Assembly (NCBI RefSeq): GCF_963677155.1
Contig: NZ_OY781884.1
Location: forward strand, 5,142,501-5,206,500
DNA: 64,000 nt
Direction of reading: 5' to 3'
DNA from: an uncultured Draconibacterium sp.
Lineage (GTDB): Bacteria > Bacteroidota > Bacteroidia > Bacteroidales > Prolixibacteraceae
The notes under the pieces: model-generated
What the model was told of the DNA's origin: nothing
Database searches by the model: none
The model's input: only the letters and a program-made list of their open reading frames with translations
Made by a program: the position numbers and the translations under genes
Part shown: one piece after another, positions 50,624 through 59,188 of the stretch
How positions within the stretch are numbered: the first letter of the stretch is position 1
How the letters are laid out: each line of letters opens with the position of its first letter

Positions 50624-50641
50624 GCCCGGAAAAATCCGGGC
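50624..50641 (-). terminator. Intrinsic terminator
   Basis: GCCCGGA (50624-50630) and TCCGGGC (50635-50641) form a 7-bp GC-rich stem with an AAAA loop. An A-run on the left becomes TTTTTGTTTTT in the minus direction. It ends transcription of the membrane-protein gene at 50668 before the next gene. Confidence 0.85.
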
Positions 50642-50667
50642 CCTAAACTTGAACATGTTTTTGTTTT

Positions 50668-51381
50668 TTATTCTTCTACTTCGTTAACTCCTAAAATTGG
50701 GATTGGATTTTCATCTTCCTTTTCACCGTCAACCGATGCATAAAGTGTTGCAAATGCAGCATGAACCCACATAAGTGAAAAAATGACTCCGACAAAACAC
50801 ACTATTAGTCCGACAATTGTGATGAAGAAGGATAAGATGGCCATTCCAAATATCGTCCAACCATAGCCACGCGTCATTTGCCAGCTTTTTTCAACAGCTT
50901 TCATAGCATCCAGTTCTTTATCCATTACCAGATAAGGCACAAAAACCAGTCGACATGCCACAATAATACCTGGTACTATTAGCATAAATAGTCCAACTGT
51001 TACCAATGCTGCTACAATTAAATTGGCTAAAATAATATTTAAGTACTGTGTTTTAAAGCCTTCGAACATTACCTTGAGGTCTGCCTCTTCATCTCTCATG
51101 GCATTTAGGAATAGCTTTTTTTCGCCGTATTTAATTACAGGTATAAACAAAAAGCCATACGCTAGCGCAAATAACGCAATGGGTAAAAGCAATAACCCGA
51201 AGCCATTAAAATCATCTCCGTTCCATTCGCCTCTAAATCCATATCCGGGACCATTTAATAGTCCAACAATTATTACGGCTATTAGAAGTGGCAGGAATGA
51301 TTTTTCAAAAATTTTTCTCCAACTGTAACTAAAACTTCCACCTGCCGATGGTCTCAATTCAAAATACTTTAAGCTTTCCAT
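50668..51381 (-). CDS. Multi-helix membrane protein, DUF975/glycerophosphodiesterase-membrane-domain-like
   Basis: This is a 237-residue inner-membrane protein with about six helices (LPLLIAVIIVGLLNG; LLLLPIALFALAYGFLFIPV; IILANLIVAALVTVGLFMLIVPGII; MAILSFFITIVGLIVCFVGVIFSLMW). The segment VPYLVMDKELDAMKAVEKSW with MTRGYGWTIFG is typical of the DUF975/GPDPase_memb-like family. The acidic tail is cytoplasmic. The function of the family is not established. It has its own terminator and a promoter region shared with the divergent LuxR gene at 51585. Confidence 0.75.
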   Translation of the reverse strand: MESLKYFELRPSAGGSFSYSWRKIFEKSFLPLLIAVIIVGLLNGPGYGFRGEWNGDDFNGFGLLLLPIALFALAYGFLFIPVIKYGEKKLFLNAMRDEEADLKVMFEGFKTQYLNIILANLIVAALVTVGLFMLIVPGIIVACRLVFVPYLVMDKELDAMKAVEKSWQMTRGYGWTIFGMAILSFFITIVGLIVCFVGVIFSLMWVHAAFATLYASVDGEKEDENPIPILGVNEVEE

Positions 51382-51584
51382 TGTTTTTGTTTTTAATGTT
51401 TTTGTTTTCTGATTGGCACCTTTCGGTACTTGAACATTGTTTTTTGTAATTGTTAGTCAAATCTACATCATAACTCAAAAAAATCCTTCCTACTAAAGTT
51501 GGATTTAGGTTTTTCACTACTTTCGTAGTTAGCGCTGCACGGGCAAAGTTCGTAAAATTGCAATGCACTACTTAAGTAGTTTTT

Positions 51585-52532
51585 ATGTGGATAAAAATTT
51601 TAGCATACACTATTACATTTATTGTTTCTGCCGGAATTTCGGCTGTGGGAATATTACTTGCATACCAACAATACCAGCAAAATAAGAAGCCAATTTTCAC
51701 GACTCTACTGTATCAGCAAATATTTCTTTTCTCCTTTCTATTTTATGGAGTTTGGGGAAATATTAGTCTGCGTTTAGTTATTGCTGATTTAAATATTAGT
51801 GATGAATTGAGTGCCAAATTAGCCGTATTTATCCCAATTATTGGAATTCCATTTATGGTAGTAAGTTGGTTTATGCTTTTAAAGTTCGCCAACAATGTTA
51901 ACGGACGCCGATTGACAAAATCGTTCATTTTTAGCTTCTTTCCTACTTTTGTAGTGATGGCTTTCGTCCTCATTTTTCTTATTCAGAAAGGATATATTCT
52001 TTTACCGCAGAATGCAGATCTTTTTGTTGTGCGCATTTTAGTGCTGCTAAACCTGATTGTTCAGTTGTTTTTTCTGCTACCATTTTTCAGAAAAACAAAA
52101 AATGCCCATTTATTGAAAGAAACGGGTCTCGACAGAAATAGGGTCTTGATCATTTTTGGTGGCACCGTACTTTATTCCGGCTTGATGTTTTTTTTCAACC
52201 AATTTGGATACATATCTACCTGTATTGCTTTAGTTATATTGTTTGCGAGCAACCTGGCTCTTCCGGCAATTATTCGCTATAAAAATCAACCGGTAAACGA
52301 AAATGAAAACATGGATTTTCAGTCGTTTTGCAGCTTTTATGAAATATCGAAACGTGAAGCTGAGATCATTCAGGAGATTTGTAGCGGAAAATCGAATAAA
52401 GCAATCGCCGATAAATTATTCATCACCTTGCAAACGGTAAAAGATCATAATCACCGTATTTACACTAAAACGGGAGTAAAAAGCAGGGTTCAACTGGCAA
52501 ATCTGGTTCGCGAAAAAACCGGTGAAAATTAA
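51585..52532 (+). CDS. Membrane-bound LuxR-type regulator
   Basis: This 315-residue protein has about seven membrane helices in residues 1-230 (AYTITFIVSAGISAVGILLA ... CIALVILFASNLALPAII). A cytoplasmic LuxR/GerE helix-turn-helix follows at ~245-310: YEISKREAEIIQEICSGKSN, then KAIADKLFITLQTVKDHNHR and IYTKTGVKSRVQL. It is an intramembrane sensor tied directly to DNA binding, a common Bacteroidota design. It is divergent from the membrane-protein gene at 50668 (~200 bp between starts) and convergent with the TPR gene 13 bp beyond its stop. Signal and targets are unknown. Confidence 0.87.
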   Translation: MWIKILAYTITFIVSAGISAVGILLAYQQYQQNKKPIFTTLLYQQIFLFSFLFYGVWGNISLRLVIADLNISDELSAKLAVFIPIIGIPFMVVSWFMLLKFANNVNGRRLTKSFIFSFFPTFVVMAFVLIFLIQKGYILLPQNADLFVVRILVLLNLIVQLFFLLPFFRKTKNAHLLKETGLDRNRVLIIFGGTVLYSGLMFFFNQFGYISTCIALVILFASNLALPAIIRYKNQPVNENENMDFQSFCSFYEISKREAEIIQEICSGKSNKAIADKLFITLQTVKDHNHRIYTKTGVKSRVQLANLVREKTGEN

Positions 52533-52545
52533 TTGCACTCCCCGA

Positions 52546-53796
52546 TTATTCGTCAAAAAACAAATCCTCTTTTAATTTATCAATGCGTTCAAGTGCATAA
52601 ATGGCATTTTTTGCCTTTTCTCCCGATTCTGTCAAATAAATACGGTAGTAATTCATTGCCAGCGTTTTATTCGAGTTGTATTCTTCGTATGTAGTTGCAA
52701 TTTCAAAAAGCACTTCGGTTTTCCCGGGATTTAGTTCGTAAGCTTTTTTCAATGCATCAATCGATTCTTTAAACTGTCGTTGCTGACCGTACATTTGCCC
52801 CAAATGATGATACATTTCTGACACATAACCAGGTACCGTTGCTTCAATTGCAAAAGTCATCAATTCAATAGCATCCTCGTAATTTTTAAGTTTTCGGTTA
52901 CACAAACTTTGGTAGTACATCACCAGCGGATCGTTTGGATTCATCCGCTTTAAGTCGCCAAATATGTCGAGTGCTTTTTCTTCCTGCCCGGCAAAGTAGG
53001 TGCATATACCGTAATTCATCAAAATTTCAAAAGCCGGTTGTTTTTCCTGCTCCAAGTATTTTTCAAACTGTAACATTGCCGGACCATAACGTTTTGTTTT
53101 ATAAAAGAACATCGCCTTTTCAAACAACAAATCTTTATCAGCCGGAAACTCTACCAGACCGGAATCGATAGTCGCCATTATTTCGTTTGCCTCTTTTTTC
53201 CAGTTGTAACAATGTATCAGATTTATGTAAGTTCCATGATCGCGGGGATTCGCCTCAAGCACTTTTTCATACAGGTCGCGCGCCCTTTCGCGCTCAAAAA
53301 CACGAAATGAACAATAAGCCAACTGTTTGTTCCAATAAACATTAGTCGAATCCTTTTCATAAATTCCGGAAAAAACATTGTAGGCTGTTTTATAGTCATC
53401 AAGATTGATATGAACGCGTCCGAGTTTACCAGCCAGGGACAGATTATTCGGTTCAACCTTCAGGGCTTTCTCGTAATAGGCAACGGCATCGCGGTTGTTA
53501 CCCAGAATGGAAAAACACTCGGCCGTTTCTTCCAACATTACCACTTCATTCGCATCGTACTGAAGCCCGTTCATAAAAGCCTCTAATGCTTGTTGATAAT
53601 CCTGCAGGTTTTTATAAACTACTCCTTTTTTATAATACAATTGGGCAGAAGGATTAGCAGCCAATTCGTTATTTATCTCTTGTAATGCTTTATCGTAGTT
53701 CTTTTCGATTAAAAGCAGATCAATTTTACGCTGTGCCAACGAAGTAGTTATAGCACAGAACATTATCAGTAACAGGGTTAATAATTTAACTCGCAT
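52546..53796 (-). CDS. Exported tetratricopeptide-repeat protein
   Basis: This is a 416-residue protein with a signal peptide (MFCAITTSLAQ) followed by about ten TPR units over residues 25-405. Examples are AQLYYKKGVVYKNLQDYQQA, AVAYYEKALKVEPNNLSLAG and ESIDALKKAYELNPGKTEVL. TPR arrays bind other proteins; exported ones in this phylum often belong to gliding, secretion or envelope assemblies, but no partner can be named. It ends KEDLFFDE. The gene stands alone between the LuxR gene and the M56 gene, and convergent transcription at its 3' end leaves only 13 bp. Confidence 0.88.
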   Translation of the reverse strand: MRVKLLTLLLIMFCAITTSLAQRKIDLLLIEKNYDKALQEINNELAANPSAQLYYKKGVVYKNLQDYQQALEAFMNGLQYDANEVVMLEETAECFSILGNNRDAVAYYEKALKVEPNNLSLAGKLGRVHINLDDYKTAYNVFSGIYEKDSTNVYWNKQLAYCSFRVFERERARDLYEKVLEANPRDHGTYINLIHCYNWKKEANEIMATIDSGLVEFPADKDLLFEKAMFFYKTKRYGPAMLQFEKYLEQEKQPAFEILMNYGICTYFAGQEEKALDIFGDLKRMNPNDPLVMYYQSLCNRKLKNYEDAIELMTFAIEATVPGYVSEMYHHLGQMYGQQRQFKESIDALKKAYELNPGKTEVLFEIATTYEEYNSNKTLAMNYYRIYLTESGEKAKNAIYALERIDKLKEDLFFDE

Positions 53797-53855
53797 AAAT
53801 AATTATTTATTCAATAGTGTTATTGTTTGAAGAGGTATTTCAATTCATTAAAAGT

Positions 53856-55274
53856 TTATTGAAGAACAAAATTAATTGGTACGGTATAGCTCACGTTAAC
53901 TGGTTCTCCGCGCTGATATCCCGGTTTCCATTTTGGTAAGGTATTTACCACCCGCAGCGCCTCTTTATCTATTGAAGGATCAACTCCCCGGGCGATTTTT
54001 GCATTTGCAATTGTGCCATCTTTAGTGACTACAAAACTTACATAAACCTTACCTTGTATGCCATTCTCAATAGAAATCTCCGGATATTTGATCGAATTGG
54101 CAATGTACTTACGCAACGCGATATCGCCACCCGGAAATTCCGGCATATCTTCTACTATAAAAAACACCTGCTCTTCTTCCTCCAGCTGACGCGGCTTTTG
54201 TTCTTTGCTTTTTAATAGAAAAACAGCGCCCGTACTATCCGTATCAAATTCGTATTTACTTTTTTTATTTAGCAAGGCATGTAAAAATTCCAGATCTTCC
54301 TTACTTCCCTCCAGTTTCATGCCATCGTCGACCAGGCGAACCGTAATTTTCCGATCATTACTATCCTCAACTTTTGTCACCTGCTGTGTTTCTTTTTGTT
54401 CACATGCAAAAATTACAACCAAAGCCAGCAGCGAAACAAATCCTAAAATATATTTCAGGTTGGCCAATTTTGAAGACCTGATTTTTGAAATCATGTAAAT
54501 CCTTTTTTTAATCAGCGACGAATTGAAATTATTTGCAATATCAAACTGCATTCCAACCGCCTGACTTAAAAGTAATTGTTTATACTGAGCAGAACTGATC
54601 CCTGAATTCAGCACCGCATGGTCGGCCAGGTATTCGTGGTTTTCGCGGATGGCACGTTTTAACAGCCACATAAACGGGTTAAACCACTGAAAAACAGTAA
54701 GAATTTCAAGAATCAGCACATCAAATGTATGTCCTTGTTTAATGTGTTCCATTTCATGAGTCACCATTTTTTCGTAACCCGATTCCTTTCTTCTATTCGG
54801 ATTGATGAAGATATACCCCAAAAATGAAAAGGGACTAAATTCCTTATCAACCATAACAAAACGGTAATTATCAATATTTTGAACCTCATTCCTAGAAATG
54901 ATCAACAAAATCTGAATGATCCGAAAAATCATTCTTCCGAGGAAGAAGGTTAAACCCAACAAATAAATAAGAATGATGATTTTGCTTGAGCTGATTGATT
55001 TTACCATTGCTCCGGAAAGATCCTGCCCATAAATGGTAACCGCCTCTAAAACATTACGGTAGGGAGTTACCGTAACTTCGGCCAGCATGTTTGATTGCGG
55101 TGCATAAACCCGAAAATGCAGAAATGGTAGTATGACGGAAAACAAAATTGAAAAAAGCAGGAAAAGCCTGTTTAAACGGAAAAATGTTTCTTTCCGTAAA
55201 AACAACATGTAAATAAGTGCCAGCAACGACAAGCTTATTCCCGATTCGATAATAAAATTTACTAAATTATTCAT
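53856..55274 (-). CDS. BlaR1-type M56 membrane peptidase fused to a TonB C-terminal domain
   Basis: This is a 472-residue protein. Residues 1-290 are an M56 peptidase with membrane helices and the zinc motif HEMEH (173-177, in VTHEMEHIKQGH), plus WFNPFMWLLKRAIRENHEYL, ADHAVL. A Cys near residue 290 follows the last helix. The final 100 residues (~373-472) are a TonB C-terminal domain (FFIVEDMPEFPGGDIALRKY ... VNVSYTVPINFVLQ). M56 proteins sense a signal and cleave the BlaI repressor. The sensor domain of BlaR1 (penicillin-binding) is replaced here by the TonB domain. It overlaps the blaI-like gene by 8 bases. Confidence 0.92.
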   Translation of the reverse strand: MNNLVNFIIESGISLSLLALIYMLFLRKETFFRLNRLFLLFSILFSVILPFLHFRVYAPQSNMLAEVTVTPYRNVLEAVTIYGQDLSGAMVKSISSSKIIILIYLLGLTFFLGRMIFRIIQILLIISRNEVQNIDNYRFVMVDKEFSPFSFLGYIFINPNRRKESGYEKMVTHEMEHIKQGHTFDVLILEILTVFQWFNPFMWLLKRAIRENHEYLADHAVLNSGISSAQYKQLLLSQAVGMQFDIANNFNSSLIKKRIYMISKIRSSKLANLKYILGFVSLLALVVIFACEQKETQQVTKVEDSNDRKITVRLVDDGMKLEGSKEDLEFLHALLNKKSKYEFDTDSTGAVFLLKSKEQKPRQLEEEEQVFFIVEDMPEFPGGDIALRKYIANSIKYPEISIENGIQGKVYVSFVVTKDGTIANAKIARGVDPSIDKEALRVVNTLPKWKPGYQRGEPVNVSYTVPINFVLQ

Positions 55275-55653
55275 CGGGCTCCCGGTTTTCGTTTTCTATA
55301 TCGCGTTTCACATCCTTCATCAACTCATCCAGTTCCGATAAACTCATGTTGTCTTCCTTGGCAAAAAACGAAACCATTTCCTGAAACGATCCACTAAAAT
55401 AATTTCGCATAAAGTTCTTCATAAACGAACGGGTATATTCTTTTCTCGAAATTAAAGGATAATATTCGTGTGTTTTACCATAGGCATTGTGTCCCACAAA
55501 ACCTTTCTTTTCCAAAATGCGGATAATAGTAGAAACCGTATTATATGCGGGTTTCGGAACAGGCATTTCTTCAATAACGTCTTTTACAAATGCTTTTTCA
55601 AGTTTCCAGAGTAACTGCATCACCTGCTCTTCGGCTTTGGTAAGTTCCTTCAT
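55267..55653 (-). CDS. BlaI/MecI-family repressor
   Basis: This 128-residue winged-helix repressor shows LTKAEEQVMQLLWKLEKAFV, KDVIEEMPVPKPAYNTVSTI and IRILEKKGFVGHNAYGKTHE, the standard BlaI/MecI N-terminal DNA-binding domain. A C-terminal dimerisation helix (MVSFFAKEDNMSLSELDELM) follows. BlaI proteins are inactivated by the partner M56 peptidase, whose gene overlaps it by 8 bases. In Bacteroidota this pair usually does not control a beta-lactamase. Candidate binding sites are the ACTAA-N4-TTAGT dyads before the tonB gene at 57.3 kb and the palindrome just upstream. Confidence 0.93.
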   Translation of the reverse strand: MKELTKAEEQVMQLLWKLEKAFVKDVIEEMPVPKPAYNTVSTIIRILEKKGFVGHNAYGKTHEYYPLISRKEYTRSFMKNFMRNYFSGSFQEMVSFFAKEDNMSLSELDELMKDVKRDIENENREPDE

Positions 55654-55696
55654 TTTCTTCGTTTATTTTTAATTTCTGCTAAACTACAAAAAACAT

Positions 55697-55732
55697 ACCT
55701 AAAAGATTAGTTAAAAAACTATTCTTTTAGGT
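55697..55732. promoter_or_regulatory. 36-bp palindrome upstream of the blaI-like gene
   Basis: ACCTAAAAGA ... TCTTTTAGGT enclose AGTT-aaaa-AACT, giving a nearly perfect two-level palindrome. It lies 44 bp upstream of the blaI start and 23 bp after the preceding tonB-like gene. It could be a BlaI operator or an intrinsic terminator; a T-run (ATGTTTTTTG) follows the hairpin in the minus direction. Confidence 0.6.
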
Positions 55733-55754
55733 ACAAATTGGAATTGTAGAGGAA

Positions 55755-56510
55755 TTAATCCAAGGCGAAATTTATAGGAACAGTATACTGAACACGAACC
55801 GCTTCTCCACGTTGTTTTCCCGGTTTCCAGATTGGCAAGGCTTTTACCACCCGAAGTGCCTCTTTATCTAACGATGGATCAACTCCACGTTCAATTTTAG
55901 CATCACCAACCGATCCGTCTTTTTCAACAACAAACGAAACATACACTTTGCCCTCGATACCTTCTTTTTTAGCAAAATCGGGATAATTGATTGCATTGGC
56001 AATGTACTTTCTTAAGGCTTCGTCGCCTCCCGGGAATTCGGGCATGTCTTCCACAATAAAAAATACAGCATTAGCTCCTTCTCCTCTTGCGATTCTTTTC
56101 TCTTTAGCTGCTCCTCCATTCAGGGCAAAATTAATTGGAACAGTATAACTAACCTTTACTGCCTTTCCTTTTTGTTTTCCAGGCTTCCATGTTTTATCCA
56201 GCGCATTCATAACCCGCAATGCCTCTTTATCTAGCGACGGATCAACACCACGGGCTATTTTTGTCCCTTCGATTTTCCCCTTCTTATTTACTATAAAAGT
56301 AATATACACTTTACCTTGTATACCTTTCTCTTTAGCTGCTGTGGGGTATTTTACCAACGCTGCAATATCATCACGCAAAGCTTCGTCGCCCCCAGGATAT
56401 ACAGGCATATCTTCAACAATAACAAATACTTCTTTTTCCTTATTGTTCTCTTGTGCGAATACACTCATTGTCAGCACCAACCCGAAAATTATCAAAACAA
56501 AACTCCTCAT
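55755..56510 (-). CDS. Exported protein with two TonB C-terminal domains
   Basis: This 251-residue protein has a signal peptide (LVLTMSVFAQ) and two tandem TonB_C domains at ~residues 27-130 and ~148-251. Each contains VEDMP-x-(Y/F)PGGDEALR, a GIQGKVY- or GIEGKVY-type strand, a RGVDPSLDKEALRV helix and a VPINFAL end. There is no membrane anchor or Pro-rich linker, so it cannot act as a classic energy-transducing TonB and probably serves as a soluble periplasmic binding module. Its repeats are near-copies of the neighbouring M56-TonB and TonB genes, indicating recent duplication. It follows the tonB gene at 33 bp spacing, likely one operon. Confidence 0.88.
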   Translation of the reverse strand: MRSFVLIIFGLVLTMSVFAQENNKEKEVFVIVEDMPVYPGGDEALRDDIAALVKYPTAAKEKGIQGKVYITFIVNKKGKIEGTKIARGVDPSLDKEALRVMNALDKTWKPGKQKGKAVKVSYTVPINFALNGGAAKEKRIARGEGANAVFFIVEDMPEFPGGDEALRKYIANAINYPDFAKKEGIEGKVYVSFVVEKDGSVGDAKIERGVDPSLDKEALRVVKALPIWKPGKQRGEAVRVQYTVPINFALD

Positions 56511-56542
56511 ATTTTTCTTATTAATGGTTAAATTTAAATTTC

Positions 56543-57232
56543 TTACTCCAGCCTAAATGTAATTTGTGCATTATAATATACCTTAACCGGTTTCCCGCGC
56601 TGTTTCCCGGGTTTAAAACGTGGCAAGCTGTTTATTACGCGCAACGCTTCTTTATCCAGCGAAGCATCTACCGGTCGCAACACTTCCGCATTGTCTACAT
56701 TGCCATTTTCATCAACAACAAACTTTACATATACTTTTCCCTGTATTCCGTTTTCCTGTGCAATTACCGGATAACGCACATGTGAATTGATGTACTGATA
56801 CAAAGCCCTGGTACCGCCCGGAAATTCAGGAGACTCTTCTACAATCACAAATATTTCATCAACGGTCTCTTCTTCTTCCCCCATACTTTCCACTATCGGC
56901 TGTACTTCAATAATCGTTTCGTCATCAGCTTCAGTATCCTCAATCATAAGTTCGTCTTCTATTTCAATATCGTCGTCAACAATATTGAGTACCTCAATTA
57001 CTTTGGGAGGTGGCGGTGGTGGCGGCGGTTTCACTTCCGGTTCGCGTGTAATCGGAATAATTTCTTCCTCAATGTCAAACGATTGAATCATTCCCAGGGA
57101 ATCAGCTTTTTTAGGCGAGGTTGTCCACTCAAATGCCACTAACATGGTTCCCAGTGCAACTACTAAACCAACTAAAAAGAAGGTGTTTCGTTTTCCTTCC
57201 AGATCTGCTTTCTGTGTTTTTTTACATTCCAT
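56543..57232 (-). CDS. TonB family energy-transducing protein
   Basis: This 229-residue TonB homologue couples the inner-membrane proton-motive force to outer-membrane receptors. It has a short cytoplasmic start (KKTQKADLEGKRN), one membrane helix (TFFLVGLVVALGTMLVAFEW) and a Pro-rich segment with eight consecutive Pro (KPPPPPPPPK). An acidic stretch (DDDIEIEDELMIEDTEADDE) follows, then a TonB_C domain at the end (SPEFPGGTRALYQYINSHVR ... VYYNAQITFRLE). The start is at ATG 57232; a TTG lies three codons earlier. Three candidate operator dyads sit upstream. ExbB/ExbD genes are not in the window. Confidence 0.92.
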   Translation of the reverse strand: MECKKTQKADLEGKRNTFFLVGLVVALGTMLVAFEWTTSPKKADSLGMIQSFDIEEEIIPITREPEVKPPPPPPPPKVIEVLNIVDDDIEIEDELMIEDTEADDETIIEVQPIVESMGEEEETVDEIFVIVEESPEFPGGTRALYQYINSHVRYPVIAQENGIQGKVYVKFVVDENGNVDNAEVLRPVDASLDKEALRVINSLPRFKPGKQRGKPVKVYYNAQITFRLE

Positions 57233-57339
57233 AATCTTCAAATTTTGTTATTACTCTAAAGTTTACCGTTCATTAATAGTAAAAACAACATCTTCTTTAT
57301 GGCTATCTTTCAGTTATCCGTTATGTGAACAAACATACA

Positions 57340-57436
57340 ACTAATAAATTAGTCTACAAACTAAAACATTAGTTACTTAAAGCAAATACATTGTAACAAG
57401 CTGTATTCTTGTCAATTACACAACTAACATTTTAGT
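57340..57436. promoter_or_regulatory. Three ACTAA-N4-TTAGT dyads, candidate BlaI-type operators
   Basis: 14-bp sites at 57340-57353 (ACTAATAAATTAGT), 57360-57373 (ACTAAAACATTAGT) and 57423-57436 (ACTAACATTTTAGT) share five-base inverted ends. The first two are exactly 20 bp apart, on the same helix face. They lie 108-204 bp upstream of the TonB start. BlaI-family repressors bind such short dyads; assignment to the blaI-like gene at 55267 is inference. Confidence 0.6.
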
Positions 57437-57471
57437 TATAAGCCAATGGGAGTTTTTTGAAAAAATGTTTT

Positions 57472-58239
57472 TTAAAGGATTTTAAAATTATCGCGGTCAG
57501 AAAGTAAGGGGAATTTTCGTCTGAAATTATGTAATTCGGAATAGGAAATTTCAAAAGTTTTAAGCGTTTCATTTTCTCCAATAAACGCTGCAATTCCTTT
57601 AGGAGATATACATGCAGAATCGCCCAAATAGTTTATACCTGTACCATCGATTCCAACACGATTTATTCCAAAACAATAGGCCTGATTTTCAATAGCTCTT
57701 GATATGAGTAGATTTTTCCAAACATTATGACGTGGCGATGGCCAGTTAGCCATATAAAAAACAACATCGTAATCTTCCAGGTTTCGGGCAAACACAGGGA
57801 AACGCAAATCGTAACAAATTTGTGGACAGAATTTCCAGCCTTTGTATTCGACGATTAATTTTTCTTTTCCGGTAGAGTAATGCAAATGCTCCTGCCCCAT
57901 GCTGTACAAATGGCGTTTATCGTACGATTCAATTTTTCCATCAGGAAATACCCAAAGCGCGCGGTTATAAACCTTTTCATCATCTCCAATGATAAGGCTT
58001 CCAACTACTGCTGCATTTTTATCAGAAGCTATTTGCTGCATCCATTTTACAGACTTTCCTTCCATCGATTCATTTAATGCTTCAGGGTGCATGGAAAAGC
58101 CGGTTGTAAACATCTCCGGAAGAATAATTACATCTGTCGCTTCAATGTTATCAAGCCATTTGGAATATTTTTCCAGGTTTGCGTCTGGATTTTCCCATAT
58201 AATATCGGGTTGTATGATGGTTATTTTCAGGTTTTCCAT
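57472..58239 (-). CDS. Nitrilase-superfamily omega-amidase (YafV-like)
   Basis: This 255-residue carbon-nitrogen hydrolase carries the catalytic triad: Glu in IILPEMFTTGFSM, Lys in SYDKRHLYSMG and Cys in QICYDLRFPVFARN. The sequence TTGFSM and MANWPSPRHNVWKNLLISRA place it with YafV/omega-amidases, which hydrolyse 2-oxoglutaramate and 2-oxosuccinamate in methionine salvage and glutamine transamination. The start is at ATG 58239 (MENLKITIIQPD); the frame extends seven codons further. It is cytosolic, normal length and complete. It stands alone, with the tonB operators just past its 3' end. Confidence 0.92.
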   Translation of the reverse strand: MENLKITIIQPDIIWENPDANLEKYSKWLDNIEATDVIILPEMFTTGFSMHPEALNESMEGKSVKWMQQIASDKNAAVVGSLIIGDDEKVYNRALWVFPDGKIESYDKRHLYSMGQEHLHYSTGKEKLIVEYKGWKFCPQICYDLRFPVFARNLEDYDVVFYMANWPSPRHNVWKNLLISRAIENQAYCFGINRVGIDGTGINYLGDSACISPKGIAAFIGENETLKTFEISYSELHNFRRKFPLLSDRDNFKIL

Positions 58240-58399
58240 ATTGTTTCTCGCAGATTTCATTTCCCATTCAAATGTAGTTAGAAGAAATTTGAATTGGAAA
58301 AGATATTTGTAAAAGTCTTTGTGTTCTTTATCGCTTGGTGACTTGTTTTGAACACATAGACACTAAGCCACATTTCTATCAACAAGTTAAAAATAGCAA

Positions 58400-58624
58400 A
58401 CTTTACTTTTTAAGTGCAAACAACGAAGTTACGACCTATCTTGATGAAAAAACGGAAGTGTTCCTTACTCCAACGAAAGGAATAGGCACTATTTTTTCAT
58501 CTTTTTCAGGAGCCGATGGAAAATATACATCGCTGCGAAAGAAACCGGTTTAGTTGTAAAAGCCGGTGAAAATCTTGAAATCAGGCACCGAAACAGCAGT
58601 AAAAACACCTTATTTGGAACCTAA
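58400..58624 (+). pseudogene. Remnant of a PQQ-like beta-propeller protein gene
   Basis: One frame reads KLYFLSANNEVTTYLDEKTE, then VFLTPTKGIGTIFSSFSGAD and GK. A shift at ~58,530 continues IYIAAKETGLVVKAGENLEI and RHRNSSKNTLFGT before a stop. SSFSGADGKIYIA...G.(V)V.AG...EI is the recurring blade sequence of PQQ-binding-like propellers. The frame shift and small size show a decayed fragment. The adjacent 58,240-58,399 holds the omega-amidase promoter and nothing else identifiable. Confidence 0.5.
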
Positions 58625-58667
58625 AAAATTACAATCTTCATCATGAAGTGCCGAAAATCAAAGGCAC

Positions 58668-58706
58668 AAAAAAAGCCTGCTTTCGTATTTCTACAAAAAC
58701 AGGCTT
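58668..58706 (-). terminator. Intrinsic terminator after hsp20
   Basis: AAGCCTG and CAGGCTT pair around a 20-nt loop, with an A-run (AAAAAAA) on the left that becomes a T-run in the minus direction. It lies about 30 bp past the Hsp20 stop codon. Confidence 0.85.
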
Positions 58707-58734
58707 GTGCATTATTAACTTTTCTCTAAAACAA

Positions 58735-59181
58735 TTATGACACTTTAATCTCAACGGGCTCTTTCTCAAGCGCTTCTTCTTTCTTTGGAAGTTCAATGTT
58801 TAGAATTCCATTTTCAAATTTCGCGCTAATATTGTCTGCATCAACCGATTTTGGCAAGCGATATTTCTTTTCGAAACTTTTAGCGCTAAACTCCCGGTGA
58901 GCATACTTGTAGGTCTCGTCGTTTTCTTTTTCTTCTTTCTCAACCTTTACAGTCAATACATTTTTATGAACATTCAGCTGAAGATCCTCTTTTACAAAAC
59001 CTGGTAATACTACTTCAACTTTAAATTCTTTTTCTGTTTCAAAAACGTTGGTTGCAGGCGATATACCACCATTGCTCACATAGTTTTCGTGATAATCATT
59101 TTTCAGGAAATTGTTAAATAACTCATCAACTAAAGTTCTGTTTACATTGTAACGTGGGTTTTCAAATCTTACTAAATTCAT
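58735..59181 (-). CDS. Hsp20/alpha-crystallin small heat-shock protein
   Basis: This 148-residue ATP-independent holdase chaperone binds unfolding proteins. The alpha-crystallin domain spans residues ~40-135: ATNVFETEKEFKVEVVLPGF, LNVHKNVLTVKVEKEEK and ISAKFENGILNIELPKKE, with the A-x-x-x-n-GVL-like motif as FENGILNI. A short tail EPVEIKVS ends with an I-x-V anchor like the IXI motif. The N-terminal arm is LVRFENPRYNVNRTLVDELF. Its start codon is preceded by a strong AGGAGG, unusual in this phylum. It is a single gene with its own terminator and is divergent from trmD. Confidence 0.95.
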   Translation of the reverse strand: MNLVRFENPRYNVNRTLVDELFNNFLKNDYHENYVSNGGISPATNVFETEKEFKVEVVLPGFVKEDLQLNVHKNVLTVKVEKEEKENDETYKYAHREFSAKSFEKKYRLPKSVDADNISAKFENGILNIELPKKEEALEKEPVEIKVS

Positions 59182-59188
59182 GACTTTT

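Noticed and set aside
53856..55653. Beta-lactam resistance system (BlaR1-BlaI)
   Set aside because: No penicillin-binding sensor domain and no beta-lactamase nearby; the M56 protein carries a TonB domain instead.
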